A DNA stretch of 64,000 nt from Siphonodentalium dalli. Taxonomy: Eukaryota; Mollusca; Scaphopoda; Gadilida; Siphonodentaliidae. Shown in pieces: positions 46,404 to 56,927 of this stretch. The stretch is from assembly GCA_032622095.1 (NCBI GenBank), contig CP136066.1, forward strand, positions 197,958,816-198,022,815, given 5' to 3'. Position numbers and translations under genes: made by a program. A model generated the notes under the pieces. It saw nothing but the letters and a program-made list of their open reading frames with translations. It ran no database searches and was not told the origin of the DNA. Each line of letters starts with the position of its first letter. The stretch's first letter is position 1.

Positions 46404-47790
46404 CATTACTAAACCGTTTAGCACAGTCCACTTCACTCGTCCGATCATCACCAAACTTCATATTTATCTTGATATTGATCTAGCAGATGAGAGCTATCAA
46501 ATATTTTTTTAATTTTATAGGAAAAAATTGTCGCCAGCGGCCATATTGCATTTACGTTATATGTTATCGTGTCATGTCGATATTTAGTATTACTTAGAAA
46601 TTTCACCTTTCCAGATTCATAATTGCTCCATTGACTGTAACAGATGGAATTATTCCACTCTTCGGATAGAGTGTCACTGAAACTTTATTTTGTCAGACTG
46701 TCTGTATAGTCACTGATTATATATGGCAATAATCTGTAATAAGATGTAGCACTATTTTATTTTATATTTACATGCAGTGCTGTTTTTATACAACAATTCT
46801 AATCCCTCCTAGATCATCAAGTGATCGACCATACATCGCGCGAGGACCTGGTTGAATTAAGGGGGGTTTTATGGATAACTTCTGTCCTCAAGCTAGATTA
46901 TACTTATGACATTTAATGGCATGTTTCTAACGTGGTGGGTTAGGTATACTTGAGACACCGCCACTCTTCAATTCACACCAAGTTATCAGCTGTCATATTC
47001 GGATATTAGAACCCATAGCCATGATATATGGTTTATTTTGTGTATACTAGTAATATTGTTATTTTCAGTACCTTTATATACCAGTACTGTGTATACCAAT
47101 GCATATAAATTAATCCATGTATACATGTATATTGATTCAACGGATTCAGTGGTTTTGTCCATCAGTCTATCAAATTTGCGGGGAAAACATGGCCACAAGC
47201 AGTACACCCTGCTATATTTCGAATTTGAATCAATTGGCGCACCGTGCAGCCAGCTTTTATTGGAGAACTTTTTCTCATGTGGATATTTTGGGTCACCGCT
47301 AGATGTGAGCCATATTTTGTTCTCAGACTGTCCTTGTGGAGACATCACTGCCAGTGGTGATCTTGAATTTTACTATTTTTATGACTAAATAATTTGGTTG
47401 ATCCTACAGACGACACCCCTTGTCCGATCGTCACCAGATTCCACAATGATCTTCTGGATAACCAGGGTGAGAGCAATCTAATTTTCCCGAATTTCGTTAA
47501 AAAACATTACCACAGGCAGCAATTTGGTATCTTACTGTTTGATCCTCTTTTGCATGACTGAATTGTTTAGCAACTGTACAGACATATCCCTCATCTGATA
47601 GTCACCAAACTTCATATTGATCTTCGGGCTGACAATTAGATGGAAGCTATCGAATGCTTTGAATTTTTTTGGAAAACATTGTCGCCAGCAGTCATCTTCT
47701 ATTTTGGTTTTTATATACATGTATATCTCTTCATTCGGATAGCCAGTATTACGTAGGTACTTCAACTTTCCGCATTCCTGTCATCATTTG
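46404..47790. repeat. Diverged ~200-330-bp repeats
   Basis: The order TCGTCCGATCATCACCAAAC, TTCATATTxATCTT, AGCTATC and then GGAAAAxATTGTCGCCAGC recurs near 46440, 47150, 47410 and 47590 at low identity. It is a decayed tandem family with no protein. It ends close to the 3' end of the LINE. Confidence 0.6.
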
Positions 47791-47848
47791 AAATATAAAA
47801 ATTTACCTGATACATGCACCCTTCAAAATTTGTTTCGTCGTATCTATT

Positions 47849-48325
47849 TTAATGACCCGTATGGTAATATTGATACAGATATATAGGCTTGTCGTTTAGT
47901 TTAGTCAATCCTAATTTTGTGAATATGGCAAGCTGTTTCAAAGTGCTTCTGTCTTCACATTGAAGCAAGTCTATCAGTTTGCTATTACTCCGTTGCTCGT
48001 GGTATAGTTTTGGTAAGTATTTACAGCGGATGTCGGTCAGTGCCTCGCACGTTAAAGTGAAATGATATTCGTCCCCGACATCTTTAAAACATAGTCGACA
48101 TATCTGGGATTCCTTATTTGTTGTCTTTTCTTTCTTTTTGTTCTTCTCCCACCGAGAGGTCTCAATTGGGAGTCTATGGTTAGCTGTTCTTAACTTTATA
48201 ACAGAAAATGCCATGTCTTGGGGAATAATCTTGAGGTATATTTCCAAACTTAACTCATGTTTAAAACTACCGTAAAATGTCCCCCCGCGATGAACTTTCG
48301 ATATCGTTGCGCCATTGAGTCTCAA
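47849..48325 (-). pseudogene. LINE ORF2, C-terminal Cys/His domain
   Basis: LRTANHRLPIETSRWEKN, then ICRLCFKDVGDEYHFTLTC, a CCHC-like cluster near the end of this LINE group, followed by the stop. It is separated by a short break from the preceding frame. A C-terminal zinc module is thought to bind the element RNA. Confidence 0.8.
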
Positions 48326-48369
48326 ATAATTTATTACGTATTTTGCGATAGATTCCTATTTCTAAATGA

Positions 48370-49059
48370 CTAAGTTGTTTTTGTGACATCCAAATTTGCT
48401 CCCAACCGACATATTGCTAAGCTATATTTTATGCAGCTGATCCAGCGTATCGACTTCCCCCGGAGATATGCACTGCCATCTATGCCTTTTATAACAATAT
48501 AAAGTTTATGCGCTAATTTGGAACAACGACCTTCAACTAATTTTGACCAGAATGTAAGCATTCTTGCCTTTATATTCACTGAAATTGGGTATATTCCCGT
48601 TTCTCCGTAAACCATAAAATTTGGTGTAGATGTTTTCATTCGTAATAAATATTTGATAAATTTTCGATGGACTATTTCTAAGCTGTCAGTATTTTCGAAC
48701 CCCCAGACTTCACTGCCGTACATCAAGATTGGACCAAACATTGTATCAAACAGTCTAAGCGACAGATCACCGGGCATGTTGAGCTTCCCGATTATATGGA
48801 CGAGTGCGTACATGGCATTCGTTCCAACTTGACTGATTCTTTGCACCGCCTTACAGAATCGACCATTTCGGAAAAATTGTACTCCCAGGTAACAGAAAAT
48901 ATCAACCGTTTCAACACTGGTCCCATTCATCGTGAATTTGTACTCAGTTTGTGACTTTTTGTTACAAAAGATCATTATTTTAGTTTTCTCAACATTAACT
49001 GTTAATCTCCATGACTCAGTGTAATCCGCGAATGAATTCAATGCCCAAACCATCTGGGC
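48370..49059 (-). pseudogene. LINE ORF2, RT thumb and following domain
   Basis: LNSFADYTESWRLTVNVEKT and KIMIFCNKKS, the segment that follows YADD in jockey-type LINEs, then YLGVQFFRNGRFCKAVQR and GSEVWGFENTDSLEIVHRKF. It is separated from the YADD frame by a shift at GGTTTGGGCATTGAATTC and ends in a stop at 48370. Confidence 0.85.
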
Positions 49060-49534
49060 TCTCGGCCATCAGAACGGTGTCATCCGCATACAGGATGCAC
49101 AGCAGTTTAAGATATTCGCCGAACTGGTCAAAAAACGAATCTCCAATATCATCAAGGCCTTGTATACCACAGTCCGATAGAAAGTCTTCCAGGTCGTTTA
49201 AAAATATTGAGAATAGGAAGGGGTAGGCTTTCTCCCTGCCTCACACCTATGTTGCATGCAAATACATCTGATGTGGAGTCCCCATTTTTAACACACGATT
49301 TAATGCCATCATACATACTTCTGATAATCTTGAACGTTTTTCCTCCAATATTACTTTTCAAAAGTTTATACATCAACCCTTTTCTCCAAACCGTATCAAA
49401 AGCTTTTCTTAAATCGATAAAGGAACAAAATAACCTCTTATTTCTCAACAAATAAATCTCAATCAACGAATAGAGTATGAACATATTCTCAGTCGTTGAA
49501 TAATTTGCTCTGAACCCCGCCTGGTTGTCATTTA
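49060..49534 (-). pseudogene. LINE ORF2, reverse transcriptase core
   Basis: DNQAGFR and YSTTENMFILYSLIEIYLL are followed by FIDLRKAFDTVWRKG, the RT block A with its catalytic Asp, then GVRQGES (block B). After a frameshift near 49210 comes LYADDTVLMAESPDGLG, the YADD catalytic motif at about 49079-49090. Catalytic residues are all present but spread over three frames. Confidence 0.85.
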
Positions 49535-50304
49535 TTAGATGTAATTTATCGGAATATTTAATACACCTGATAATACTTTACTCATACAGCTCAATAAAGT
49601 GATCCCGCGATAGGAGTCAGTATTTCTCATGTCGCCTTTCTTTTTATATATCGGCTGTATAAACCCTGAACCCCAACTATCTGGATATTTCCCTGAGTCC
49701 AGTATTGCATTAAAAAGCTGTTTATAAACTGGCACCATTATATACTGTGTTTGCTTGATATATTCGTTAGTGATTTCATCGGGTCCCGCTGCCTTGCCAT
49801 TTTTTAGTGATTCGATAACTTTAAGAATTTCGGTTTCTCCGATTGGGTCATTTAGTCCCTCATCGGTACATTCGTCATAAATTTCATCCAATAATGTATC
49901 TATGTTATCAGTCATATCATCTGCAGTTTCGTTAATAGATTTGAAATGTTCTAGAAACTCTTCTATTGGTATCTGTGACCCGCTATCGTCCCTATAAATT
50001 ACAGTGGTATGCTGCCGCAGTATTCTCCAAAAGTCTTTAGCCATCGTGCTTGACCGTAATTCGCGGATGCAATCTTCATTATTTTTGTAAATTTTTTGGT
50101 TTATTATTTTTTTATATGCCTTACCCGCCTCTTTAAACACACATTTATTTTTACCAGTTTTGTTCCGGGTATACTTTACTCGTGCTTTTCTAAAACGCTT
50201 CTGTTGATTTCTGCAATCTTCATCAAACCATTGCTTGTTAATTGTTTTTTTCTGAACACGATTATTTTGCCGATAGCGCCCAAACACCGTTTCAGCAGAA
50301 TCAA
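49535..50304 (-). pseudogene. LINE ORF2, linker and reverse transcriptase N-terminal part
   Basis: KQWFDEDCRNQQKRFRKARV linker, then LKNGKAAGPDEITNEYIK (RT block 0/1) and QPIYKKKGDMRNTDSYRGIT with LLSCMSKVL (RT blocks 1-2). The frame breaks after VLSGVLN, and the expected continuation (YSDKLHLINDNQAGF) is in another frame between 49485 and 49560. Confidence 0.88.
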
Positions 50305-51660
50305 TAAATATATATATATTTTTTTATTTTTTTTTATAATATTTTTATTAGGTCAACAAAAATATATATATATAGGTGATATATTAAACATATTGTATGT
50401 AAAATAGAAAAGGAGAATTAGTGAAGTCAGTTATAGAGAATTTGATAGTTGAAATCGGGGAGAATTTAGTAGAGGGAAAACAAAAAAAGAGAAAAAGAGT
50501 GTGGAAAAATACATTTTAAAAGATAATATTTTGGTTTTCCTATTGCTGTTTGTCATGTGCCTAGAATAATAAAATATGGGTGAGCTACTATCAGTTTTTT
50601 TTTCTATATCAAGGCTCTAGGATTGGCTTTGCGTTTTTATCAGATTTGTAATATTGTTGATTAGAATTCTGATTTATTCAGGGGGGTTGTTGCTCTCAGT
50701 TAAATTCCATACAGTATATTGACCAACATTTTATGTTGAATTATGTAGATAAATTAATTAAGGACAATTTACTGTATGAGGCAGAACTGGAACTTAGGCA
50801 TTCTATATTTATTTTATTCCAAAAAGATCAATTCATAAAGACTCAGCCAAGCTAACGGGAGGGGCAATCCATCTAATACTATAATTTAGTACCTCTTGAT
50901 TCTCTTATTATTTGACTAAGCGCTCCCAGCCAGTCCAACGATCCGTAAATTTGTCATAAAGACATTGATTGAAAAAAGCTATTTTTTCAGCATTATAATA
51001 GAATTTTAAATCTATTTTAAACTCATTAAAAACAGGAATTTTTTCCCTCATTTTTGATTTGAATATATAGAACTTAGCAAAAATTATCAGAAATTGGGCT
51101 AGGTCAAAGTGTTCAGAGTTTCCAAGAATTAAATTTTTTGGTGACAAATCTATTGTGTATCCAGTTTGTCTCAAAACCCACATTTGAATTTCATGCCAAA
51201 GTGAATTAATTATAGGACAGTCACAAAAGAGATGTTTTATTGTTTCCTTGGCTTTACTACAGAAAAAGCATGCATCCGAGCTTTTTATATTCATCTTTTT
51301 CAAAAGTTCATTAGTTCCTAGAATTCTTGTGTTAATTCGGTATTGAAACCATTTGTATTTGGTTTCCACGCAACAGTGAAATGGAGAAATCAAAATCTTA
51401 GCCCATTCATCTGTAAGCCTATCATTTAATTCCAATTCCCATTTCTTCATGAAAGGTTTAACTGTTTTATCTTGTCCACACATTTTAATATATATGTTTT
51501 TTGATGAAGATTGTTGAAGAACACTTAACTGAAAAGGCATTATTGGGTGTTGAAGCTTATAAATATAAATATATTTCTGATTTCATCACAAGCTTGCTCT
51601 ACGTCGTATACATCACATGCTTGTGTGCCAAGTAAGTCGTAAATTTTGTCCCCCCCCCCC
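50305..51660 (-). mobile_element. Nested L1/Tx1-like LINE, 5'-truncated 3' end
   Basis: A second LINE sits inside ORF2 of the first, in the same orientation. Its 210-codon frame (50908-51540) has KWELELNDRLTDEW, KWFQYRINTRILGTNELL and CFFCSKAKETIKHLFCDCP, the C-terminal Cys-rich module of L1/Tx1-type proteins. A 3' UTR of about 600 bp follows, ending in an A-rich AT tail at about 50306-50340. There the host LINE resumes with SAETVFGRYRQNN. The 5' side lies near a C16 homopolymer at 51647-51663, so the exact junction is unclear. Only the 3' fifth of the element was copied. Confidence 0.85.
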
Positions 51661-51689
51661 CCCCTCTCAGCGAATATATTATTGAAGGT

Positions 51690-52619
51690 GTAAAGGAACT
51701 CTTACACCTTTTCTTTCATCCCAAGGCCTAATCTTTGGCGAAACTTTGCAGTTTCCATCTCTATGGGCATCAGTATTACCAAACTCATTCTGGCTAAATA
51801 ATTTCAGTACTAAATGTAACGGATTATGGACATCTGAAAAGAGCGGTGAAAATTCAAGAACCTCAAAATCGACAATCATACATAATATATCTTTTGATGC
51901 GATCATATAGTCAACCATACTAGAATTCCGACACGTAAAATTGCCCACCCCTTTATCGTGACCATATCGTCCATTTATGATACGCAATTGACAATCGACG
52001 TGCTTGCATAAACTGAGTAGCGAATTTCCATTTGCATTACTAGTCCGGTCTTTTGAATGCCTGCTAAGTTCGAAGTCGAACGAACTGTCAGGGATATCAC
52101 CGTCGGAAAATGTTGTGCAATCCAAAATATGAATGCGCTCAGAATTATCATACTGCTCAACAAAATCGTTCTTTTCTGCTGTTCTAGAGTTAAAATCTCC
52201 CATAATCAGAACGCCCTCCCCGTCGCGTTTCAGCGCGCCTATTTCATTTCCAATCTCGACCCCCCCCCCCCAGTTGTCATTTGCATAACGCGAACCTGTC
52301 GTCGGAACGTACACCCCGCCTACCAGTATGCTATGTGTATTATTTGTGATACGTAGCCAGACCACGCAGTCTGATTCATTCTTAATTATATGACAAGAAT
52401 GTTCAATGCGCTTGCTTACAGCCATTATAATCCCCCCGGATATTCGCGCGGTCTCAGTAGTTCTCCCTTTGGTTGGGAACACTTTAAAACCGGGTAAGTC
52501 CGGTGCTACTCCATAAAATGTATTAGTTTCAGAAAAACAGATTACGTCATACTTCGCTATAAGGTTACGGAATTCTGGATAGTTCAGCTTCGAACTGAGC
52601 CCGTACACATTTATTGAGA
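51690..52619 (-). pseudogene. LINE ORF2, APE-type endonuclease domain
   Basis: NIKVLSINVYGLSSKLNYPE, then DVICFSETNTF (catalytic Glu), GGVYVPTTG, LIMGDFNSRTAEKND (Asp-x-Asn), a long variable loop, MVDYMIASKDIL and SPLFSDVHNPLHLVL (Ser-Asp...His). All blocks of an apurinic-endonuclease-like nickase are present, so this domain looks intact up to RPWDERKG, where the frame is lost near 51690. It makes the first-strand nick in target-primed reverse transcription. Confidence 0.88.
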
Positions 52620-53370
52620 GAACCTTAATGTTTTTATCATTATCATCGACATCATCATCATCCTCTGCACTATGGTTACAGTCTTCATAATCATTTTCAT
52701 CATCATCATCATTATCATCATCATCATCACCATCACCATCGTCGTCGTCGTCGACACTGTCATCACTATCGTTACATATATCATCATCGTCGTCATCATC
52801 GTCAACTTCTTCTTCACCATCATCACCATCATCATCGTCATCATCATCATCATCATCATTAATAACAACACCATCATCACTATCATCATCATCATCATCG
52901 TCATCGCCATCATTATATTCATCATCGTCATCATTATCATCAGTATCGTCATCACCGTCAACATCTCCGACTCCATCATCAACATCATCATTATCATCAC
53001 CATCATCATCGTCACTATCACCATTCTCATCATCATCACCAACACCACCATCCACACCTTCACCACCACCACCATCTTCATCATCATCGTCGTCATCATC
53101 ATCGTCATCGTCGTCATCATCACCATTATCACCATCCTCATAATCATCATCGTTGTCATCGTCATCATTACCATTATCACCATAATCGTCGTCATCATCA
53201 TCTTTAACAATGTATTTAATATCATAATTATGATTATCGTCATCATTGTAGCTATCGTTGCAATCCACGCCATCGTCGTCAAAACCTCTGTTAATAACCT
53301 CAACATCAGCAAAATCATTACCATCGTCATTATCATCATCAGCACCATCATCAATATCATCTTCGGCATC
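52620..53370. repeat. ~750-bp (ATC/GTC)n trinucleotide expansion
   Basis: An almost pure but interrupted run of ATC, GTC, ACC and ATT triplets. On the minus strand it reads in frame as about 230 mostly Asp/Asn codons fused to the endonuclease of ORF2. The plus strand reads Ile/Val and another minus frame reads Met/Thr. It lies exactly between ORF1 and ORF2. The long poly-Asp protein is an effect of the repeat rather than a designed domain. Confidence 0.85.
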
Positions 53371-53639
53371 ACAAAATATTTTGGCATTCGAATATTCATA
53401 AATGGCGCATTTAAGTATGCTAAAATATATACTATACACAACATGTAAAAGATCATTATAATTTGAGAATCAATTAATTTTTGGTCATTGTCTGTTACTT
53501 CTAACTTATGGAAATAAGGTACAGTTTGTAAATATAAGTCAGAACTGCTGTACAATGCAGGTTCTGTAATGTCAATACAACGGATAGATGATCAAATATG
53601 TTTTGAGTTTTTGTTGGGACGCTCTGGTGGGCTTGTAAT

Positions 53640-54189
53640 ATCCCTACCCCTTTTTATCCTCCAGGTTTTCAGAGCCGAAGTAGAAGCATCGGCAAAAGAA
53701 GCCGCAAGACGCTCTTTACCGCTGGGACTTAAGTGGATCCCTTTTTGTCATCTTTGTCAAACAGCGCCCGTACTACATTCCCATGTTTTACAAATATACC
53801 GTTATTGTCAATAAACGTCGCACGCTCGTACCGCTCGCACACCATTTTTTCACGGCCGAGTTGACTTTGTCACAAGCATCATTGTACTCCGATGTCCCGG
53901 ATCCCTTGCCCCTTTTAGGCGGAATGCTGCACACCGAAACTATGGCTTTAGTGAATTCATTTTGTATCGCTGACACTGCGTCTTGGATATTGAACGTGAC
54001 CGTTGTGGTGTCCAACTTCGAGTTTTTCATATCGTTTGTGCCCAAATGCATGGTGACACTGTGAGTATCACTCGGAATTACACCTTGTGTAGATTTTGCC
54101 TTTTCGATCACTGCGCTGACGTTCGCGGCTGTTACCCCAGATATAAACACAACGGGGCAATCCGGTTTATTTACACATATGCCACGCAA
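53640..54189 (-). pseudogene. LINE ORF1, SGNH esterase domain
   Basis: It continues the previous frame after a shift and has MHLGTNDMKNS (SGNH block III, Gly-x-Asn-Asp type). After another shift near 53790 it has GIHLSPSGKERLA, which is block V with the catalytic Asp/His region. Esterase domains in ORF1 are known in CR1/L2-like LINEs and may act on membranes or acetyl groups. The block I Asp is replaced (GASN rather than GDSN), so even the unbroken ancestor of this copy may have lost catalysis. Confidence 0.75.
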
Positions 54190-55004
54190 TTACTTGCCCC
54201 GAGTACTATGGAATGTTCATCGTAATCCCTGGGGATTAACGGTACTTCGTCCTGTTCGCTGGTAACGCTACCGCGATCTGACTGGTCATCATCATCGTCA
54301 CTGCAATCACCATTTGTACTTGTCGTTTCTTGATTGTCTCGTCCCACAAATTTAGGGCATACCCTGCGAATATGGCCGCTAATCCTACAGTATGCGCAAA
54401 CAATCTCATTCACACAATCACGTGCTGTGTGGGACTCACTATGACATCGAAAACACGCGCGTTTGATTGGGCCACATTTCTCAGACGGCATGTGGATGAC
54501 GTCACATTGTTTATACAATTTTTTCGTCTTGTCCGAAAAAACTCTAACCTGAAATCCGTCAATCTCGATAGATGATGGAATTTCGACGCAATCCTGGATT
54601 TGCAAATATCGGGTCCCAGTTTCAACATCCGGATTTCCCTCGATTGTACCTCTTTTGAGACTTTTATCAGCAATTTTGCCATATTTGGAAAGTGTGTCAA
54701 TGAAAATGCTGTCTTCTATATCAATGGGCGCATCTTTCACTGTCACAAATATAGCACGTATTTCAGAGTCACGCAAAGAAACATCAAATCCATTAAATTT
54801 GAGCCCCGATGCAATTATAACATTTTTTGCTTGGTCTTTACTTACTGTTATATAGCAATAATCATCTGTTATTTGAATACCGCGAACATCCTTGGTGTCA
54901 ATAACCGAAGTCAGCCCAGTAAGAACATCCTTGTGCGTGAACTTTCCAAGTCGACGACCCCGGTTGAAAAACGCTGTTAACTGACGTTTCCTCTGCTCGG
55001 ACAT
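54171..55004 (-). pseudogene. LINE ORF1, RNA-binding part with two CCHC knuckles
   Basis: 277 codons from MSEQRKRQLTAFFNRG. Residues ~45-165 are consistent with a Gag-like RRM fold. Two zinc knuckles follow: CFRCHSESHTARDC (CX2CX4HX4C type with the histidine) and CAYCRISGHIRRVC. An acidic DDDDDQSD spacer then leads into IVLGASN, the first block of an SGNH hydrolase. There the frame breaks, and the esterase continues in the next feature after a one-base shift. ORF1 proteins bind their own RNA and chaperone reverse transcription. Confidence 0.85.
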
Positions 55005-55729
55005 GTTGCAATGTTACTTGTATATATAATAATCACATGTATCCCACAAACAGCGTTAACACAATATAGATTATCTACTTGTTGCATCCATTATGATTAA
55101 AATTTTCGTCCATCGATGTAAACACCGTCTTTACTGTCCGCCATACCGGAAGTCAGATCCATGCATATATGATCACAATGCCTTCTCATCTGAACGTGGG
55201 GCTGCATGTCCACATATACCCTGCCCCGAACACACACATTAATAACGAAAGATCGTGCATGCCTGTCAGAAAGATATTGTCAAACAGAAAGAATCAAAAT
55301 GCGAAACATATAATACGTTTTGGTGACATCATAAATTGTAAAAGATTGTAAAAGCGATGTTCCATACACAGTGATCACACTGATTCGTTGGTTTAAAACA
55401 ATACCTTTTTATCGCAATAGAATATAAACACAACACAAAAAGTATAAGTTCCCCCCTCATATAATGACCAATAATTCCAAATATTATGGGTGGATATTTG
55501 TGACATTTCACACTTATTACAATGGTCCATTTACCAATATGATGCGCTTATTTGTGAACATATTCATAGCGACATGGTTCAATGAGCAGCAAGTAACCAA
55601 ACAAGGGGTCAATTTTATTTCTACAGACCATTTAATTCATTGATTTCGGGTAAGGGAATTTGATTTTTTTGAGTTCGTGACTCTTCAATATGTGGTGTAA
55701 CTTCCGTGTCGATGCAGGACGTGTTGACA
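55005..55729. other. Probable LINE 5' UTR, otherwise nothing recognised
   Basis: The ~150 bp upstream of ORF1 (to about 55160) may be LINE 5' UTR. Beyond that is AT-rich sequence with no gene. Confidence 0.4.
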
Positions 55730-55945
55730 TCATTCCCTCATGGTGTTCACAAGCTTTGCTACACGGTTTTGCGGAATTGCTGCCCATTCCTCTTGTAAAA
55801 GACGCCGCCGCAGATCAACCATAGTGGTCCCCTCGTCAACTCGCCGGTAAACAGCCCTCTTGAGTTGATCCCATAAGTGTTCGATGGGATTCAGATCGGG
55901 GGAATTTGCCGGCCATACCATTCGCTCGATCCCATTGGCTACAGG
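55730..55945 (-). pseudogene. Tc1/mariner transposase, C-terminal fragment
   Basis: MVWPANSPDLNPIEHLWDQL is the diagnostic Tc1-family block with the last Glu of the DDE triad, followed by QEEWAAIPQNRVAKLVNTM. The upstream side ends abruptly near 55945, so the N-terminal DNA-binding and first two catalytic Asp residues are absent. A shift follows, then LHRHGSYTTY-like codons. It is a dead fragment. Confidence 0.9.
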
Positions 55946-56927
55946 TCAAATAGGGGATTATCCTAATATGTCGCTATACCGATACCACTCAAGAGATAAA
56001 TAACGCGAGGGTAACCCATTTTTCACCGAACGCGAGGGTAACCAATTTTTCGCCGAAGCCGAATGGTGAAGTGCGATTTCGAAAAAACATCATTTTCATC
56101 TTCAATTGTTGACCAGTCGAGCATGCAATGGACCAGAACATTTGAAGTTATGCTACACATGCACTGGCAGAATGCCATAGAACATACATGCCAAATTACA
56201 TCAATATCCGATCATTAATTCGGAAAATATCGGTCGTCATTTAGGGGGGAACTTACATTTTGTGCGGTGTTTACATTCATTGCATCAGCAAAGGTAACAC
56301 ATATGCATGCACAGACAATGATTTAATAAGGACGTGAAGGTGCGAGAGAATTAAGTAAAAATGAACGAGCGCTCTTTATGCGCGTTGACTTACGTGTGAC
56401 GAGACGCGACACGAAGTGCGGTGTTTTAGTTCGTGAAAGTAGAAAGTATGTGTGCATTTGTAATTTTGGGGACATGGAGATTGAAAAAACAGGATATAAA
56501 GCAAGAATACTGTACTTTGTGTCGAGATATACGTATTGTTATTAGGAATTGATGAGGGGGGGGGGGGGTGTATGTGATTATCGCCGTTACGAATATGCTA
56601 CGATAATTATAGGAAAGTGAATGGAAAGGACACGATTGAGGTTGACAATGATAATGTAGCAGAAACCACGGGATGTAAACTTTATGATTGTGTGGTGTTA
56701 TATACGTGGATGAATTTATTTGTCGATAACGGCTCAGATGGGCGCTAATAGATAACGATACCTCGTTGAATATGGAATATTTGGCGAGGACTGCATGAGA
56801 TCGGATTGTGGCGAAAGAGATTAGCGTCTACCCCGCGGAAGGCGGTGGTGTGTTCGATTGAAGAGCGATGACACAGAGGATGGGGCAGGAGGAGTGACAA
56901 TTTTTTCGTATATTAGTAAACTAATAT
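55946..56927. other. No gene recognised
   Basis: Contains a short duplication (CGCGAGGGTAACC, twice at 56005-56045) and a poly-G run at 56554. CGCATAAAGAGCGC (minus strand, 56367-56379) resembles the recurrent motif in findings. Confidence 0.5.

Larger units (their letters stand above)
47849..55004 (-). mobile_element. Degenerate LINE with CCHC/SGNH ORF1 and APE-RT ORF2
   Basis: A complete but inactive non-LTR retrotransposon reads leftward: ORF1 (55004 to about 53640), trinucleotide expansion, endonuclease, nested LINE insertion, reverse transcriptase and C-terminal Cys-rich domain. I count at least five frame breaks: near 54180, 53790, 51690, 49550 and 49060-49220, with another between 48370 and 48325. 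The combination of ORF1 zinc knuckles with an esterase and APE endonuclease suits the jockey/CR1 supergroup. The clade itself is not determined. No poly(A) tail was seen at the 3' end. Confidence 0.85.

Noticed and set aside
52672-53448. Ile/Val-rich membrane protein on the plus strand and Met-rich protein on the minus strand
   Set aside because: Both are alternative readings of the ATC/GAT triplet tract.
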